From: Nephromyces sp. MM_2019 | Lineage: Eukaryota > Apicomplexa > Aconoidasida > Nephromycida | Assembly (NCBI GenBank): GCA_015657535.1 | Contig: JADHZB010000102.1 | Coordinates: 1 to 64,000, forward strand | DNA length: 64,000 bases | Reading direction: 5' to 3' | Part shown: piece after piece, positions 13,501 through 26,359 of the stretch | How the letters are laid out: every line of letters starts with the position of its first letter | Position numbering within the stretch: the first letter of the stretch is position 1 | Translations under genes and position numbers: made by a program | The notes under the pieces: model-generated | Databases searched by the model: none | Told to the model about the DNA's origin: nothing | What the model saw: only the letters and a program-made list of their open reading frames with translations

Positions 13501-14696
13501 TTTGATGCGATGAATGCAGGGTTTTTGCTTGTTGTGTTGTTTTGCTTATTAAAAATTTGAAGAGTTGCCATTGAAAATGTTTTTTCGCTTAAAAAGGCCG
13601 AAAAGGCCTTGCTTAAAACTTTTTTAAGAAAGCATGAGGGTGTACTTAGGTTTTCAGCGTCTGCGTCTTTGTCAGTCCATGTTTTCGCTCCGTAGATTAG
13701 CACTGACTTGCCTGCTCTAAGTGTTTTCCCCCTTTCTCACGCAGGAGCACCGGCAGCCTTTTTTACCTAACTCAACTCTGGCACATGTTCACCATCAGGT
13801 AAGATTATTTATTTGGAGAAAATTTTGAATTTTGAGTTATTTTGAAACTATTTCTGCTTATATTTTGAGGTGAGCTTCCTACTTTTCTCACTGTGTCTCC
13901 GGATGCGCTTCCATATGCAAAATTTGTAGCGCTGTCACGTAATCTCAGTCCCTTGGTCTTTAGAGTTTCATGAAACGTGGAGCAACTTGAACGAAGTATA
14001 TCTAAAGTTTCATCAACTTCGTTGCAATCTCTGCTATAGTTTTGTCTCTCGAGTAGATGAAAAAATTTCCCTAGTTCATACATTTTTGAAGCTTAAAACT
14101 AGTCTTCTTACATTGGTAAACGGGTAAAGAAAATGGCTCGCTTTTTTGGAGAATAGCAAGTAATATGGAAAGCCACTTGCTGTTAAAAGTGCCTTGTAAT
14201 GGCTAACTGCAAGTAGCTTGTTCAATGAACTACATATAATAATGCACGCACATGTTTTGATTTTCCGCCGGGATACACACCCTAGGTGCCAATAGTTTGC
14301 ATGATACACACGGTTTTTTGATATTTTCTCCGAATAATCGCTTGTAAGAGTTTTTGAATCACCCATTACTTAAGTCTCTGAGGTACAAAACTTTGGTATT
14401 AAAAAGGTGTTATCCTCCAACTGTTGCCTCCTCCTGTGCTGCAGTCTTTTTCGCTCTCTCATGAGGTCGTCGTCTTGTATTATACAACTGTTTCTGGAGG
14501 ACCTTCGTCTAGTGCATCCAGTTTTCAACTTCAAGGAGATTTTATTGGTGGAACTTTGAAAGGAGTTAGAGGATATGTAGCGCCCCCGCTGAATGCGCAG
14601 CAAGTGACTCACTCGAATAGTAGCTCCTCTCAAATTTTAACAGAGGCTGGTGGAGACAATAGCAGAGCTTCCTCCGTCCATGCTTGTTTTCCGTGA
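7538..14696 (+). CDS. RING1-type E3 ubiquitin ligase with RAWUL-like domain (PRC1-like)
   Basis: Probable ubiquitin E3 ligase related to RING1/RNF2, the catalytic subunit of Polycomb repressive complex 1 that ubiquitinates histone H2A. Nine exons join in phase: 7538-7949, 8507-8758, 9600-9681, 10518-10623, 11445-11559, 12339-12670, 13204-13305, 13745-13798 and 14445-14696, giving 568 residues. Residues 1-215 are Ser/Thr-rich. A C3HC4 RING follows at about 217-260, with ligands CPIC, CLHRFCAEC and CPQC. The flank after it (SLRADPVFDQIINRLFP) matches the RING1 family closely. About 405-500 resembles the RAWUL ubiquitin-like fold: GKLHFELV, then a TDGHLTVLQLTRYL strand-helix, and a final VVVLYY strand where RING1 has ELYY. 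A basic segment (RLKRAEKRRRKRE) precedes it. Introns are T/GT-rich. The RING call is firm. RAWUL is good by order and spacing but needs a profile search. The role in chromatin is inferred. Confidence 0.88.
11659..11678. repeat. (GT)10 microsatellite
   Basis: A pure GT dinucleotide run of 20 bases in intron 5 of the RING gene. A shorter TG run lies at about 9794-9808 in intron 3. Confidence 0.9.
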
Positions 14697-17243
14697 CACA
14701 GTAATGATTATGTACGAGTATCTTATGTATTTCGCATTTAAGAAGCTTTTTTTTAGATTTGGAACAATATATAGTTCATATGAGGCTGCTCTATTGAGCA
14801 TTAGTTAATTGCGCTTGCTGCGCACCCTAAAAAATTTTTATCCGAACGGTATTATCCGATTGATGTAGTGGATCTGATACTAGATATTTTTATCCACAAG
14901 GGTTGTTTATGCCACCACTGTAAGCCTTTAAGCCGAAAAAATTATGAAAAAAAACATCCAGTTAAGGGGGGGGATCAAAAATGACTGAAGTACCCGTAGG
15001 TCATGCTGTGGTGTCATACAAAAAGATATGTTTTCTAAAAACTAATGCTAGAAAGTAAAGCAGCGGATTTCCTTTTAAATCCATGATTCGGTAAATTACC
15101 TCATAAACATTTTTACTTTGGCAGCGCTTGGACTTGGTAAATTAATTGAAAAGAGTCCACGATTATGGATTATAGAAAATTTGTATTCTTTACAGTAGTG
15201 GTAATATTATAATGCGCGCAACCTTGTGCTACTTCTTGCACTTCTAGCATTCTACGGGTCAGAGCAAGGTGAGGTGTGCGTTTAAAGGGGCCTCCGATAT
15301 CAATTGTATTCTTGTTATCAGTGCCTTTTGTTTTGCATTGATATTATGCCTATTCACCTCTTTGCTTGCCTTCTCATGTGCTCAAAAGCTACTTTACCTC
15401 AAATTTGAACTCGCATAAGTGGTGATGTGTCATTGACCTTAAAATTGGCTTAAGGAATAAGCCCTTGAAACGCTTTATGTTGACTTCCTCACCGGAGAGA
15501 GATATGTGTATCTAGATTTTGACCTACGGGTAAAAAAGTAACTGCCACTAACAAATCCATGTGGATTGCTGCATCATGATTGCATGTGCATGATCCTAGT
15601 ACCATTCTCATTTTGATTATGGTTTACAACAATAGGAGTAAATTTCATATAATAATTATCAAGTGCATATCGGAAATGTAAATTATATTTATCAATACTA
15701 TTAGTATATTTGTTCATAAAAAATTATTTTGTAAATTTCAAATTGTGGCTGCCAAGTATGTAAATTTCCTAAGGAACGGATGCTATCTGTGAGTTGACCT
15801 TCACATTGACTTACGCATTTACCAGCAAGCTAAATGAAAAGGGGCTGCACCTACCAGAGTACTATTCTCTTTTTATACGTTTCCTTTCATATCTGTTTTT
15901 TTTATTCCCCCCACTCTACGCTCTGAAGTCACGAGAAAAAAGCTAATTCAGCAAGCTGAGGCTGAAAGAAGGGAATACGCGTGTGCGTCAGGGAGATGCG
16001 ATGAACGTGTCCACCTCTTCACGTTTCACTAGCTCCCACTTAAGACGGAGTTTCGGTCTGCTAGCTTTATTTAAGCCTCTTAAATCCACTGTTTAAAAGC
16101 AGCTTGAGGCTATATTATCTGCTGCCCCTGAATTCATTGTTTAAGAAGAAGTTGAACCTATAATATCTGCTCCTCTTACTAAATCTAAACTCAATGTTTG
16201 ATTTAATTGCTGGAGTGGTGAGCTCATGTCTTGGGCCTAACCAATGTACACATTCATCAATTATTCGTTTTGGCTGCTTTGAGCTGCTTCAGAATTAAAA
16301 GCACCTGCGGTATAGTATTGACATGCTCAGTGGAATAACATCTCAGCTTTAATATTTTTTCATCCGCACACATTGAATGACAAGTGTCTAACTCGACATT
16401 CAAGCGAAATCTTTGATTTTAATCACCGTGGGACACTGTCTCTAGCAATTGCGTTGCATTCATTCTTGAATGGCTCAACAGTGGCTGTAGAGGTCTCTTT
16501 ACACAAATAAGGCACATTGTCACAACCCACAGTGTGACAACAATAATAATACGAAGCCTTGAAAATGCGTTTCAAGCTCGATACCGAGGCGGCTTTTATC
16601 GCTACAGTCACGAAATGGACTTGTTTTTTTCTTTAGAATCCCTGTGGTGCCGTTAAATGTGAAAGCGTCGCGTTGCTTTCTCTTATTCAATGTTCCCGTT
16701 TATGTTCACGACCCGGGGATAATATTGTGAAGCTGTATTGATAGCGGTAACTTGCCGTTTAATGTTAGCAGCTCCAGCCATTTTATAAATCGAAAGGGAC
16801 TCGATTTAAGGCTTCGTGCGCTATAAGCTGGTGACTCGTGAAAACGTTTATGAAATAGCTAAATCAAGTCAAAATATTGTTTGTTGGGATGAGAAAACAT
16901 GCTAACAACACTGTGTAAACTGTGGCTAGGAGTTCCGTTGTCCACCTCTCGGGGGTCATGTGTGAAATACTCCTCAGGTTTTTTACGAAGAACTGGTGAG
17001 GTTTATCACTGAGCCGCCTAGCTTTGTGCATTGAACCATTATATTTATGCTTCTGGTAGAAAGTATCTGTCATTGTACAAGGCGTGCTCCTTTGCTGTGG
17101 AAAAAAAAAACTTCACAGGTTGCTCAATTTCCAGCATCTAGTATCAATGCCTCGAGATACTTGCGGTATAACTGTATTGCCTTCTTTTTGATGGAGTCGG
17201 CAGCATTACGCGGTTCTCATTTGTTGTCAAAGCGTGTTAACGC
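14697..17243. other. No recognised gene
   Basis: Intergenic sequence downstream of the RING gene. Short open frames (for example 16423-16611 and 16864-17073, minus) show no family resemblance and no paired splice sites that I could join. Confidence 0.45.
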
Positions 17244-18316
17244 ATGCCGAGCAACACTGTTGCTAGGCGCATACCAAAGCTGCATCTCATCAACTGCGTT
17301 GATACGCGCGCAGTAAGCCTGCATCTCCGAGTTTCTAGTACTTCTTATAATTATCAACTCTACGTGTGGAGATATTTCAACTGGTCATTACCCAGCACTT
17401 ACGCCGTCATTTTCTTATCCTCTCTTCAAACATGAGGAAAATTGCCATACTTTCCGATTTTCCTTAGCTTTACCTGCGGAATCGATTGTGTGCTCATTTC
17501 CAATTGATATTGTCAAAGATGAGGCTGTCACAGTAATCGTTAAGGCTAGTGGTGTTGCTGTGCGATGCTCAACTCAGTGGTAAGCTCTTGTATTCGACCT
17601 TTGTCAATAGCCTAGTCTCTTCATCATATCTAGTTCCCCAAATGTGTTGTAGCTTCTGTAGTAAAACGTGTTTATTGCTATCCTCGCGAATACGGCAACA
17701 TGTAAGCTAAAACAGTTTATACCATGTAGAGGCGCTATCGCATGTGGAATTCCCTGGTATCCTAGACTATAATTTGTGAAGAGAGTTGCTTCGTCGTATA
17801 TGTTGACTGACACCGCTGGTCGTGGTACAGCCCTCTTGAACACAAAAGGATTCGCCAGCCTCTTCGCAAGGATTTCCAAAAAGAATTATCCTTTATTTGG
17901 CAAAGCGAGAAAGCAAGCGAATGATCTAGTTTTTGCAGTTGCTTTTTTGGTTTTTTGCATTTTCAGAAGAATGTATTGCCCCTAGTTGAATAGCTTACGA
18001 TCGCACATGGAGTGAACATCGATGCCCATTACTGGTTCTTTCGACAAATTGATCCTTTACATACCATTTACATTCTCCACGACTCAGGCACGCCAGGTCC
18101 GTTTTTAAATTTTATGGGTTTGAATGACTCGCATGTTACAGGTTCCTAACATCTACTTGTGGAGCTCATTTTACACAGTATAGCGTAGATATATCGCTTG
18201 CAAAAAGACAAAAGAGGTGTCTTGTCTAATATGATTTGATGCTCCATTGTTTATCTTCAGCATTTAATGTTAGCAGCCGTTACTCTCGTATTCTTTTTTC
18301 AAATCGCCCAAAATAA
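17244..18316 (+). CDS. Tentative five-exon small protein, unknown function
   Basis: I do not recognise this protein. A chain of GT-AG exons with matching phases can be drawn: 17244-17337 (ATG start), 17468-17579, 17662-17701, 17994-18096 and 18261-18316 (TAA), giving about 134 residues. The best-supported pieces are exon 2 (encoding SFPIDIVKDEAVTVIVKASG) and exon 4 (encoding GVNIDAHYWFFRQIDPLHTI), which look like ordered globular protein. The last exon joins in phase and stops after ILFSNRPK. The 40-base third exon and the GTACTT donor of exon 1 are weak. It lies about 400 bases upstream of Rpp29 on the same strand and is probably a separate gene. It could instead be part of a longer gene with other exons. 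Confidence 0.33.
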
Positions 18317-18717
18317 TTCTCCAACTTTTCCTGGAGCTTTTTCAGCAGCGGATTTCTTCGCATTCCCGTTTTATGATTTTCCTTGATCAGTAAGGCCCTC
18401 TGTATAAGATCTTTTCCGAAATATAAATTTTTGCTTCAAAGAATTGTCTTTCAAGAGCATGTTTGAAAGTGCTAACGTAGTAGTTACACGAAGAAGAACG
18501 TCATTTATTTTAACTTTTCTTCTAGTGTTTATTTCCAAAGTGAATTTGTTCTTCCTCTTCTCTTCACTGTTTTAGTTATTCCTGGTTTTCTTGGCCACAT
18601 ATGCGAATTAGCTTATTTTATGGTGCCTTTGCGAATTTGTTTGAAGCCCACTGACAAGTTAGCTCCTGACGGTACCTACTGAACATGTTTAGTTAAAGCC
18701 AGCATGTGGTGCGTTGT
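18317..18717. other. Short gap between tentative gene and Rpp29
   Basis: About 400 AT-rich bases with no exon recognised; probably holds the Rpp29 promoter and 5' leader. An in-frame TAA lies just upstream of the chosen Rpp29 ATG. Confidence 0.4.
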
Positions 18718-21137
18718 ATGGTGAAACATACGATGCCACTGCCATTGAAGATGCCTCCACGATCTCCAGATTTCCCTGTGAAGCGCCACGAGGCCGCTAA
18801 TATTCCTTGGGATACATCTAATGATGATAATCCCAAAATCAAAGCCACTCAATCCCAAAAAAGGCATAAGCCATCCTCCATCGATTCCACCTTTGAAAAT
18901 AACATCACGGCAAGCTATGAGCCATCAGCTAGTAGCTTAAAACTAAGTAACTTGCAATCCCACTTGGAGGATTCTCTCGGCATCTACCATCGGCCAGAAG
19001 AGAGTCTTTCGAGCTATGAAGGGAATATACGGCAAAAAAAAAATTTAGCTAGGTCAGCTGAAATTTTGGAGGCAGCAGGAAGCAGCGATGTCCAGCAAGG
19101 TCTTCGTCATCAAATTTACCACCCTCTTGTTTATGGTTCTGCCAATAGCTCCCAAGACTTGCATTATGCTGCTGAAGCGGATGGAATCACAGAGGAAGGA
19201 TTCGGGAGGAACCCCGTGATTCAATTTCTTGAAGTAATCTATTAGCTTGGAGAATGCGTGATAGAAATGGATTTTTTCTTTTTTGGGAAATATCAGTGCT
19301 TCAAAGTTTGTATATCGAGCAATACCTTTGCGTGTTTGAATGTTTTTCTATGTGTGTTGATGCAGTTTTATTCTGCTTCATATATTAGATTTTATTTTCT
19401 ACTATTTCTAATCTATTGTATATCTAGTACTTTTGCTCGTAATAGGCTGGGAAGGAACTCTCTGGAATGAATATTATACCCTAGATTAAATTCTTAACCG
19501 ATGTGTGTTGGTGTTTGAATTGGTGTGTTGTTGTGTGTTGTGTGTTGTGTGTTCTTGTGTGTTTTATAATACTCCTTTGTTTCTGAGAATTGAATTTTTC
19601 CTTCAACTTCATGCAAATTTTTATTCTTGTCGAGCAAATTTACAGCCATCATGCTTACTCTCAATAGAACCCACCCTTGAAAAGATGCATGCAAGTTTTG
19701 CTACTCCTATAGCTTCCTTTCGCCTTACTCAGCTTCCTCAGCTGCATCTAAACCATGCTCAGTTTTCCACTCTTTATAGTTTTCTCAATATTTTAAATAT
19801 TTAAATCTTTGTGAAAAAACGTTCTAAAAACTGATGGGCTACGTTTAGGCATGCAAGCTACAGGATACTCCACAGGCTATTGCGGAGATGAAAGCAAAAA
19901 AACAGGTGATGAGGCTCACTAACGTCAGGGATAGATTCAATAGAGATGCCCTAGTCTCCTCCCATCCACAAGATTCAGCAATTGACCACAGACCTTATTC
20001 TACGCAGAAAAGCCGGAAATATGTAAAAATATCCAACAATGAGGCAAAGACCAGGGGTTTATACGATGTAGGAGAGAGTACCCCCCATCTGCGATACGAG
20101 GATATGCTGCAGCTTCATTATATGTGGTGTGAATACATGGAAGGAATAATTGGTCCTTCCAGCTCAGATAGGACACACTACCCTCTTCCAGGGTCGCCAC
20201 GCGCTACAGGGGGTATAGGTGTTGAATTGGGTAGTGAAAGGGCTTTTTTTTTAGCACCTTCGGCAACTGCCCGTATTCTTCAGGCTGATCTCCACGGTGC
20301 TATACTCTCAGTTCACCGCTCGCGCTGCCCAAGTTACGTTGGTGTCGAAGGTATTGTGATCCAAGAAACTCAAAAGGTAGAATTCGCGTGCCTCTGTGTA
20401 TTCCCGCATATTATGGATACTTTGCATCTGAAGTTTATATCAATGTGTTTGTCGTACTTTTTTTGCTTCTTCTGTGCATTGCTTACGCATTCCTCCTTGC
20501 TTTTATGTGAAGAATTGTAGTTTAGCAGGTGTAGTTTACTAGCCATCAACTGGTAACTTTGGATAACAGAACTTGCAGAAAGATTTTAAACAATGAAATG
20601 GTGATGAAATTGCAGAGAACTCGAAACTGATTTGACATTTAAGCAGGAAGTTAGTTTAGCTTCAGATTTGGATTCTATAAAAAGTACTGAGACGTTAAAA
20701 CATTTAGAATTCATAGATATGAATCCAAAGTTAATTTTTTTTCCCTATCTAGGTAGCTTGAATTTACCTTGTGTGACGATGCTATTTAAGGAATAGCCCC
20801 CCCCATATCTATATTGATGGTCAGAACTTAATACGGACTATCTGCTTTATCTTGTGTGTCTTTTAAAAATCTTTTTTTTACTGCTGCATCTTAAATTTGT
20901 TCTGCCTTTATCTCTGCTAAAGATTTCTAGTTTCTAACTATTATTTATACTTTGTGCTAGACTTTCAAGCTCCTAGGATGCGACGATAAGCTCAGGACGA
21001 TTCTGAAGTTGCACGCAGTGTTTTCAATGCGTCTTAATGGAAATGTGATTTATTTGCATGGCAAATTCTTTTCAAAACGTCCTGAAGACCGCTCTAAATT
21101 GAAGCTTAAGCCGAAAGCCAGTTTGTCCATAGTCTAA
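18718..21137 (+). CDS. POP4: RNase P/MRP protein subunit Rpp29 (Pop4)
   Basis: Protein subunit of nuclear RNase P and RNase MRP, which process the 5' end of tRNA precursors and rRNA precursors. Three exons (18718-19233, 19849-20376, 20961-21137) join in phase 0 to give 406 residues. The Rpp29 (UPF0086) domain is C-terminal. A helix around LRYEDMLQLHYMWCEYMEG is followed from about residue 312 by ARILQADLHGAILSVHRSRC and PSYVGVEGIVIQETQ. The last exon supplies the remaining Sm-like strands (KLHAVFSMRLNGNVIYLHG). The intron after ETQ falls within the barrel, and the two halves match the family only when joined. The N-terminal half (about 300 residues) is longer than in yeast or human Rpp29 and looks disordered. 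The ATG at 18718 follows an in-frame TAA, so it is the likely start unless a further exon exists. Confidence 0.92.
19505..19566. repeat. TTGTGTG-type minisatellite
   Basis: Imperfect tandem TTGTGTG/TGTGT units in intron 1 of the Rpp29 gene. Low-complexity only; no other function is visible. Confidence 0.7.
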
Positions 21138-22913
21138 GACTCAGGCCCGGGTTTGTATGAGAGGTCAGTTTCTCAGATAAGAATCTGATAATGTATTGTA
21201 TATTTATCGTAATTACGTTATGCATAACTAATTTTAGGGTTCGAGTTATTTATATAATTGGATATAGTGTTAGTTCCTCGTTTTTGTTTAAATCCCTGAA
21301 ATTAGCACGAAAGTGAGTTGACCAGGGAAATATCAGAATTGCAAAAGTGATGCAAGACAGTAGCGGCATGTCAAGTACAAGATAAAACGAATTGGTGGGA
21401 CGAAAAATTGTAGCCAAGAATGAGGCAGGTACGTAGCTAGCAATCAATTAGAATATTGCGTAGATAACTGCCGGTCAGAAATTGAAGCGATGGAACCGCA
21501 CACACCTTGCAGAACTCTCACGCAGAAAAAATAATTTTAGGCGTTTCTTGCCGCATGAAGGAATTAGTTGAAGAAGAGAAGGGATGTAGCTGAGCAGACC
21601 AGATAAAAGTCCTAACCAGACTCTGCTATATAATTATAATATACGAAACAGGCTAGTATTTTTTCTGTAATGCCATTGCGGTGCTTAGCATATATCCTTG
21701 CAGTTTATGTGCAGGCTTTTGAGCCTACCCATCCCTATGGTCTACCTTGGGCTGAAGATGTGAAAAAATGCCCTTCTCACTGGTGATTCTACAAATTTGA
21801 AGGAACCCCAAACAGCTTGAGACGCTACAGCGGCACGCAAACCGCAAGCTCATTTTGTACGGCATAAGAAGTCGAGTTTCGATGCTCACTTTTTCATGTG
21901 AGAACTCTTCGCCTAAGAAGATATAATATTCTGCTTTCATGCCACTCTCAAGCTTACTTCTTGGATGTAAAGTATAATTTGAGTAACTTCTTATATTTCA
22001 CAAGCCTAGGCTGCCTTGTTTCTCCGTTAATCACTATTTAAAATTGTGCTTTTCACTTGCGTGAAGAAGGTGCAACATAGCTGCTTGCCGAACTACTACA
22101 CATGCAGCATTATATATACCAAAAGCTGTGAATTCTTGCTTTGAACGCAAAAATGCAACGAATAGATTCTAATGTAGAAGATGCATACTGGGTCGTTTGT
22201 ATGATGGATGTATTCTAGGAAACATTGAAAAAGAATTGAGTTTACCGGTACCCTAGAATGGCTGTAAACATAATTTTTGGACTGTTGTATATGCCTGAGA
22301 GCTTTTTTTCATCGCCTCCATGAAGCTATATTTACGTGTGCTAGCCTGAGTTTGAGACTATGAGCTATTCATATCGTTTTTTTTTCAAGGGAAATAAACT
22401 TGTGTACATGAGCCAGCGCGTTGACTTGCCGAATTTCTGGTATTTCGAAATGTGCCTAGGAGGGCTCAAAAATTCAAATGTATGCAAAATTCCACGAACA
22501 TAAGATTCTTTCTTTCTCATGAAATCGTTGTGAAGTGTACTTGGAGCCTACATTAAGCAAAATGAAGAAGCGAGAAAAAAATAGTGAAGACGTAGGGTAG
22601 CAATAGTGTATTGGTGGAGCAGTGGGCTTTCAAAAGAGGAATTAGATGAAGCGGGAAAAATGCAGAGTAGTAGGATAGTAACGATGGTACCCAAAGACTG
22701 GATACATCAAGATTCAAAAAGTGGAGAAACAATAAAAGACCCAGCGTAGACAGCGAAAAAACTTTCGGCTGCTATGAGTCCCGAAAAAAATATACGATTT
22801 TGCACTTGATTGCACTTATTACTTTCAGCTTAAGCTGTTCTTTGCATAGACCCACGCAGGAAGAATTGAGCCGTAGAGCATAATTCGGGGCTTTGAATGA
22901 AAAAAAATGAGAT
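21138..22913. other. Convergent intergenic region, no recognised gene
   Basis: Lies between the 3' end of Rpp29 (plus) and the 3' end of the helical-repeat gene (minus). Open frames such as 21250-21447 and 21725-21940 (minus) are short and unlike known families. Confidence 0.5.
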
Positions 22914-25900
22914 TCATCGAGTTATGCACTTTGCTTTTTGCAACGATTTGATACTTTTTTTTTCAGACTCGTAACCATCTAAGAAATATTGTCCTGACAG
23001 CCAAATCTTGCCTGCTGTCTTTTCTCCAGTTAGCTCTTCATACTGGGCCAAGCATCTTCCCAGAGCCTGAAGAGAAGTCGCAAGAGGCTCATGTCTAAAC
23101 TAATAAAAAAGACATAACAACAAGTTTTTCTGAAAGTTCTAGGAAAGTTAGTTTCTATACTGTTTCATAACTCCTAGCAATAAAATCTAGGCATAAATAA
23201 GCAGAAATCAAAAAGCAGCTTCCTCGCTTTATGCTAGTAATCGTGGAATGGTTACCTCCCAATGGGCTGGTTTATATGCAATTTTATTGTCTGCCGCGTG
23301 AAAACTTAGGATATCAAGGAGTAGCGGGCTGGTAACCTTCAGCCTTATCAATGCGTCGAACAAAACGATGCAGTCGACTGGTTGAAAGGCTATAATTTTC
23401 CTGGGAAGTTCCATGATAAAATGACAAATAAACGGCTGATGAACGAACTTTGCATCAGCTAGCGCCTGAAATATCTGGCATAGCGACTGAAGAAGTAGCA
23501 GGCAAGGAAAATTAGGGATTAAAAGCGGGTTGGGGGGGCTCTACTAGGAAACAATCAAAAATTTTAGCAGGAAGCCAGGTTGCCGGTAATGTAGAATATT
23601 ACTGTTACCGCAATAAAAGGAATTGTCATTCAATGTGGCGCACACTAAATGAAGAAATGGAAAGCACTATAACAGTGATAACAAGGAGCCAAAGAGTTAT
23701 AGCTGTTTTAAAATGTACCGCCTTGCCTTAACAATGCACATCCACTCTCTTCTTGACAATGAAGCACAAGTTTTGTACGGAAAAATCCATAATGGCAGAG
23801 ACATAAACCTTTTGAAATACTTATGCGCATGACGACAGCTCATGTAGAGCCGATTGCTTCGAGTGGGCCGTAAAAGTAAAGAGAGAAAAAAGGCCGCCAA
23901 GTAGCAGCATAGCCGTAATTCTGTGTTGCTACTGAAAATTTCAATAGAATTTAGGTTTTTGCAAGGCTAAAGTATGCTCTGGTACTCCCTCCCGACCATT
24001 TAAAGCTGTACCTTCTCTTTTGAGGACTCAGCTAAACCATTTAGAAACTTGTTCTACCAAAGGAGAGCGTGAAGCATGAAAAATTTGTAGAGCCAAATTA
24101 GGTCGAAATCAAGGTTTCCTGCCAACTTACTTTGGAAAAGTTTCATGCAAAGGTATTTGGTCCGCTGATATATAAAAAAGTTACACACACACACTACCCG
24201 ATGGTGACACGTATTTTTAAGGGGAAGTGTAACGAAAATATAAAAGGGAAATATTTGAAGATTGGAACATGTGATGAATTGAAGCAAACTAATCCAGACG
24301 GCAGAGATATCAAATATATTCAAAAGAAAAAAATCATCTCTTATAGAGCCCATATAACATGCATCGAAATGCTTCCAAATAAAAAAATTACACTAATAGC
24401 ATCAAAATCCGGCAGCGCGACAGTACATCGAATTTACCATTACTTTATTATAAAAATCTCGATGAACTTACATGGGAGTTAAATTGAGCCATTCCACTGC
24501 GAATGCGCTTGATTAGGGCTAGCAATGTATTTATATAACTCTTACTTGTACTTGTACCCTTACTACGGATTCCTCGGCTTATCGTCACAGTTAAGATAGT
24601 AAGCTCATGTGAGTCAAAGCTAATTATTTTTTCGTTCAAGGTTTCCAGTAGTTTCTCTAGCTTCACATGGCAAAAACTTATTTCTTTTCTCCTGGTTCTA
24701 CTGCATTCTCCCTTTGTATTATCTTTATCCCTCCAACTTTTGCATACTCTTATGTTTTGCAGCGCGTAAACTGCAAGGACTATATCCCTTTTATACAAAT
24801 CCTTCTGTTTATTTAAGATAATTTCATAAAATTTGTCAAATATTTCGAGTGAAATCTTTATTTTGAGGCGGGCGAATGCTGAGAGTAGTAAACAAGCGTT
24901 TGAGGGAGAAAAAGAAAGAATCAATTTGCATGCATTTCTGGATATAGCTGCAAGTGGAGCAGCAACATGCAAGCGAAGCGAAGCGTACGCATGTGTCAAG
25001 AAGGCAAGCTCGTGTGGGGTTGCATGATCGGCAATCAAGGTTATTCGAGGCGATGCTCTTAGCAGAATATCCTCAGTAAGAATACCCAAACGAAGCATAG
25101 CGGCAAGATGCCTGGAAATGAGGGAAGCTTTAAAGTTTTGAAAGGGTTCGGAATGGCTTAAACAGGTAGCTTCATACTTCTGCAGAATGCGATACCATGA
25201 GGATGGGATGGGGGAAAACTGCCAAGCTGCTATGGGGGGGTATATATTCGACTTATCGAAATTTTGTAACGCAAAATTCAACGCTGAATGTGTCGAGGAA
25301 CGTGATTCCGACTGAGCGCTCGTGTGGATTAAGGTTGTAATTCCTGCTGGAGGCACGCCATCTCGGGAACAGTCGCAAGGACTAAGATATGAAGTTTTTT
25401 CAGTTGATACAGATGGCGAAATACGTTCTGGCCGGGGATCAATGGATGAATTTCGTGAAGAATAATATGGTAAAATGAGACCGGCAGAATTGGCGGCTTC
25501 GATGTTCTGAAGCATTTTAATTGTATCATGCCTTGCAGTTTCATGCTTACAGGCATCCTTGTTTTGAAAATTCGCAGAAAGTTTATCTATCTTTTCCGAA
25601 CTACAACCCTGAAATCCCTCGCTCATGTTGGGTACACCCTTGCTGACACCATAATCGATAACTCCCCCCCCAGTTTTTCTGTAGATGAATTCTTCAATCG
25701 CTTTTACATTAGTAGAACGATGCATAGCGTCTGCTGCAAGAAATCTGTCGGGTTTCATCACCTTCATATGTTTCGTTGACGGCGTGACATAGCTATTGAA
25801 CACAGGATAAGTGAAAGAAGACGATGGCGGTGATATATTAAATTTTTTTAATAAAAACAGGGATATTTTTCTAGCATGATTCGGGCGGAACGCTGCTAGC

Positions 25901-26016
25901 AACTCCAAATGTCTACATACAATTTCCTCGATGCTCACCCTGTCTCGAATCCTTGGGAAACAGGCCAATTGTGCAGATCGTGGTGATAATAACAACTTTT
26001 TGAATCTCCTGTGCAT
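22914..26016 (-). CDS. Helical-repeat (HPR/FASTK-like) protein, probably organellar RNA-binding
   Basis: Five exons join with agreeing phases: 26016-24472, 24164-24058, 23931-23733, 23465-23256 and 23099-22914 (TGA), giving about 748 residues. The ATG at 26016 opens a basic, Arg-rich N-terminus (MHRRFKKLLLSPRSAQLA) that could be a mitochondrial presequence. From about residue 270 the chain is a series of amphipathic helix pairs with recurring Leu/Ala patterns. Examples are HELAFLTHAYASLRLHVA, ACLLLSAFARLKI, DIVLAVYALQNI, HELTILTVTISRGI and DCIVLFDALIRLKV. This resembles the heptatricopeptide/octotricopeptide-like repeats of apicomplexan organelle RNA-binding proteins and the FASTK family. No RAP domain is visible at the C-terminus. 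A role in mitochondrial or apicoplast rRNA or ribosome biogenesis is an inference from the fold. The donor ending exon 3 (GTTAAG) is the weakest join. An open frame without ATG at 26056-26271 may be 5' leader or an extra exon. Confidence 0.75.
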
Positions 26017-26359
26017 CTTTAAGGAAGAAGTTTGGCGTGCAATAGATGCTTCTCATCAGGTCCCTGCGAATTCACCAAAATATTGAGTCAGCGGTGCATG
26101 CAATATGGGCCAGTACTTCAAGAAGCAAATTTTATAATGAAAATCTCGCAGCCGCCATAAATATCTGCTCGTATCAAGAAAGATAGAAGTCTCGGCAAGT
26201 GGCTTTGTGGTAGGGCGTGTGAAATGGGATGCGCAATTCGTATAGCACTGGCGAAACAAATTTCGAGACAAAACTTTCCTTAAGGCAAGATGGTATCTCT
26301 ACTTCTTCATATACTCCAACTACTGAAGAAAATAATTTGAGCTACGTGAAAAGGAATCG

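Noticed and set aside
22967..23098. A plus-strand terminal exon after a tttttttttcag site
   Set aside because: The minus strand over the same bases is open, has an equally good acceptor, and continues the helical-repeat protein in phase. No plus-strand partner exon was found.
24132..24482. A 116-codon Lys-rich plus-strand ORF starting at TTG
   Set aside because: It overlaps an intron and exon 2 of the helical-repeat gene, whose splice phases and helix pattern are better supported; it has no domain.
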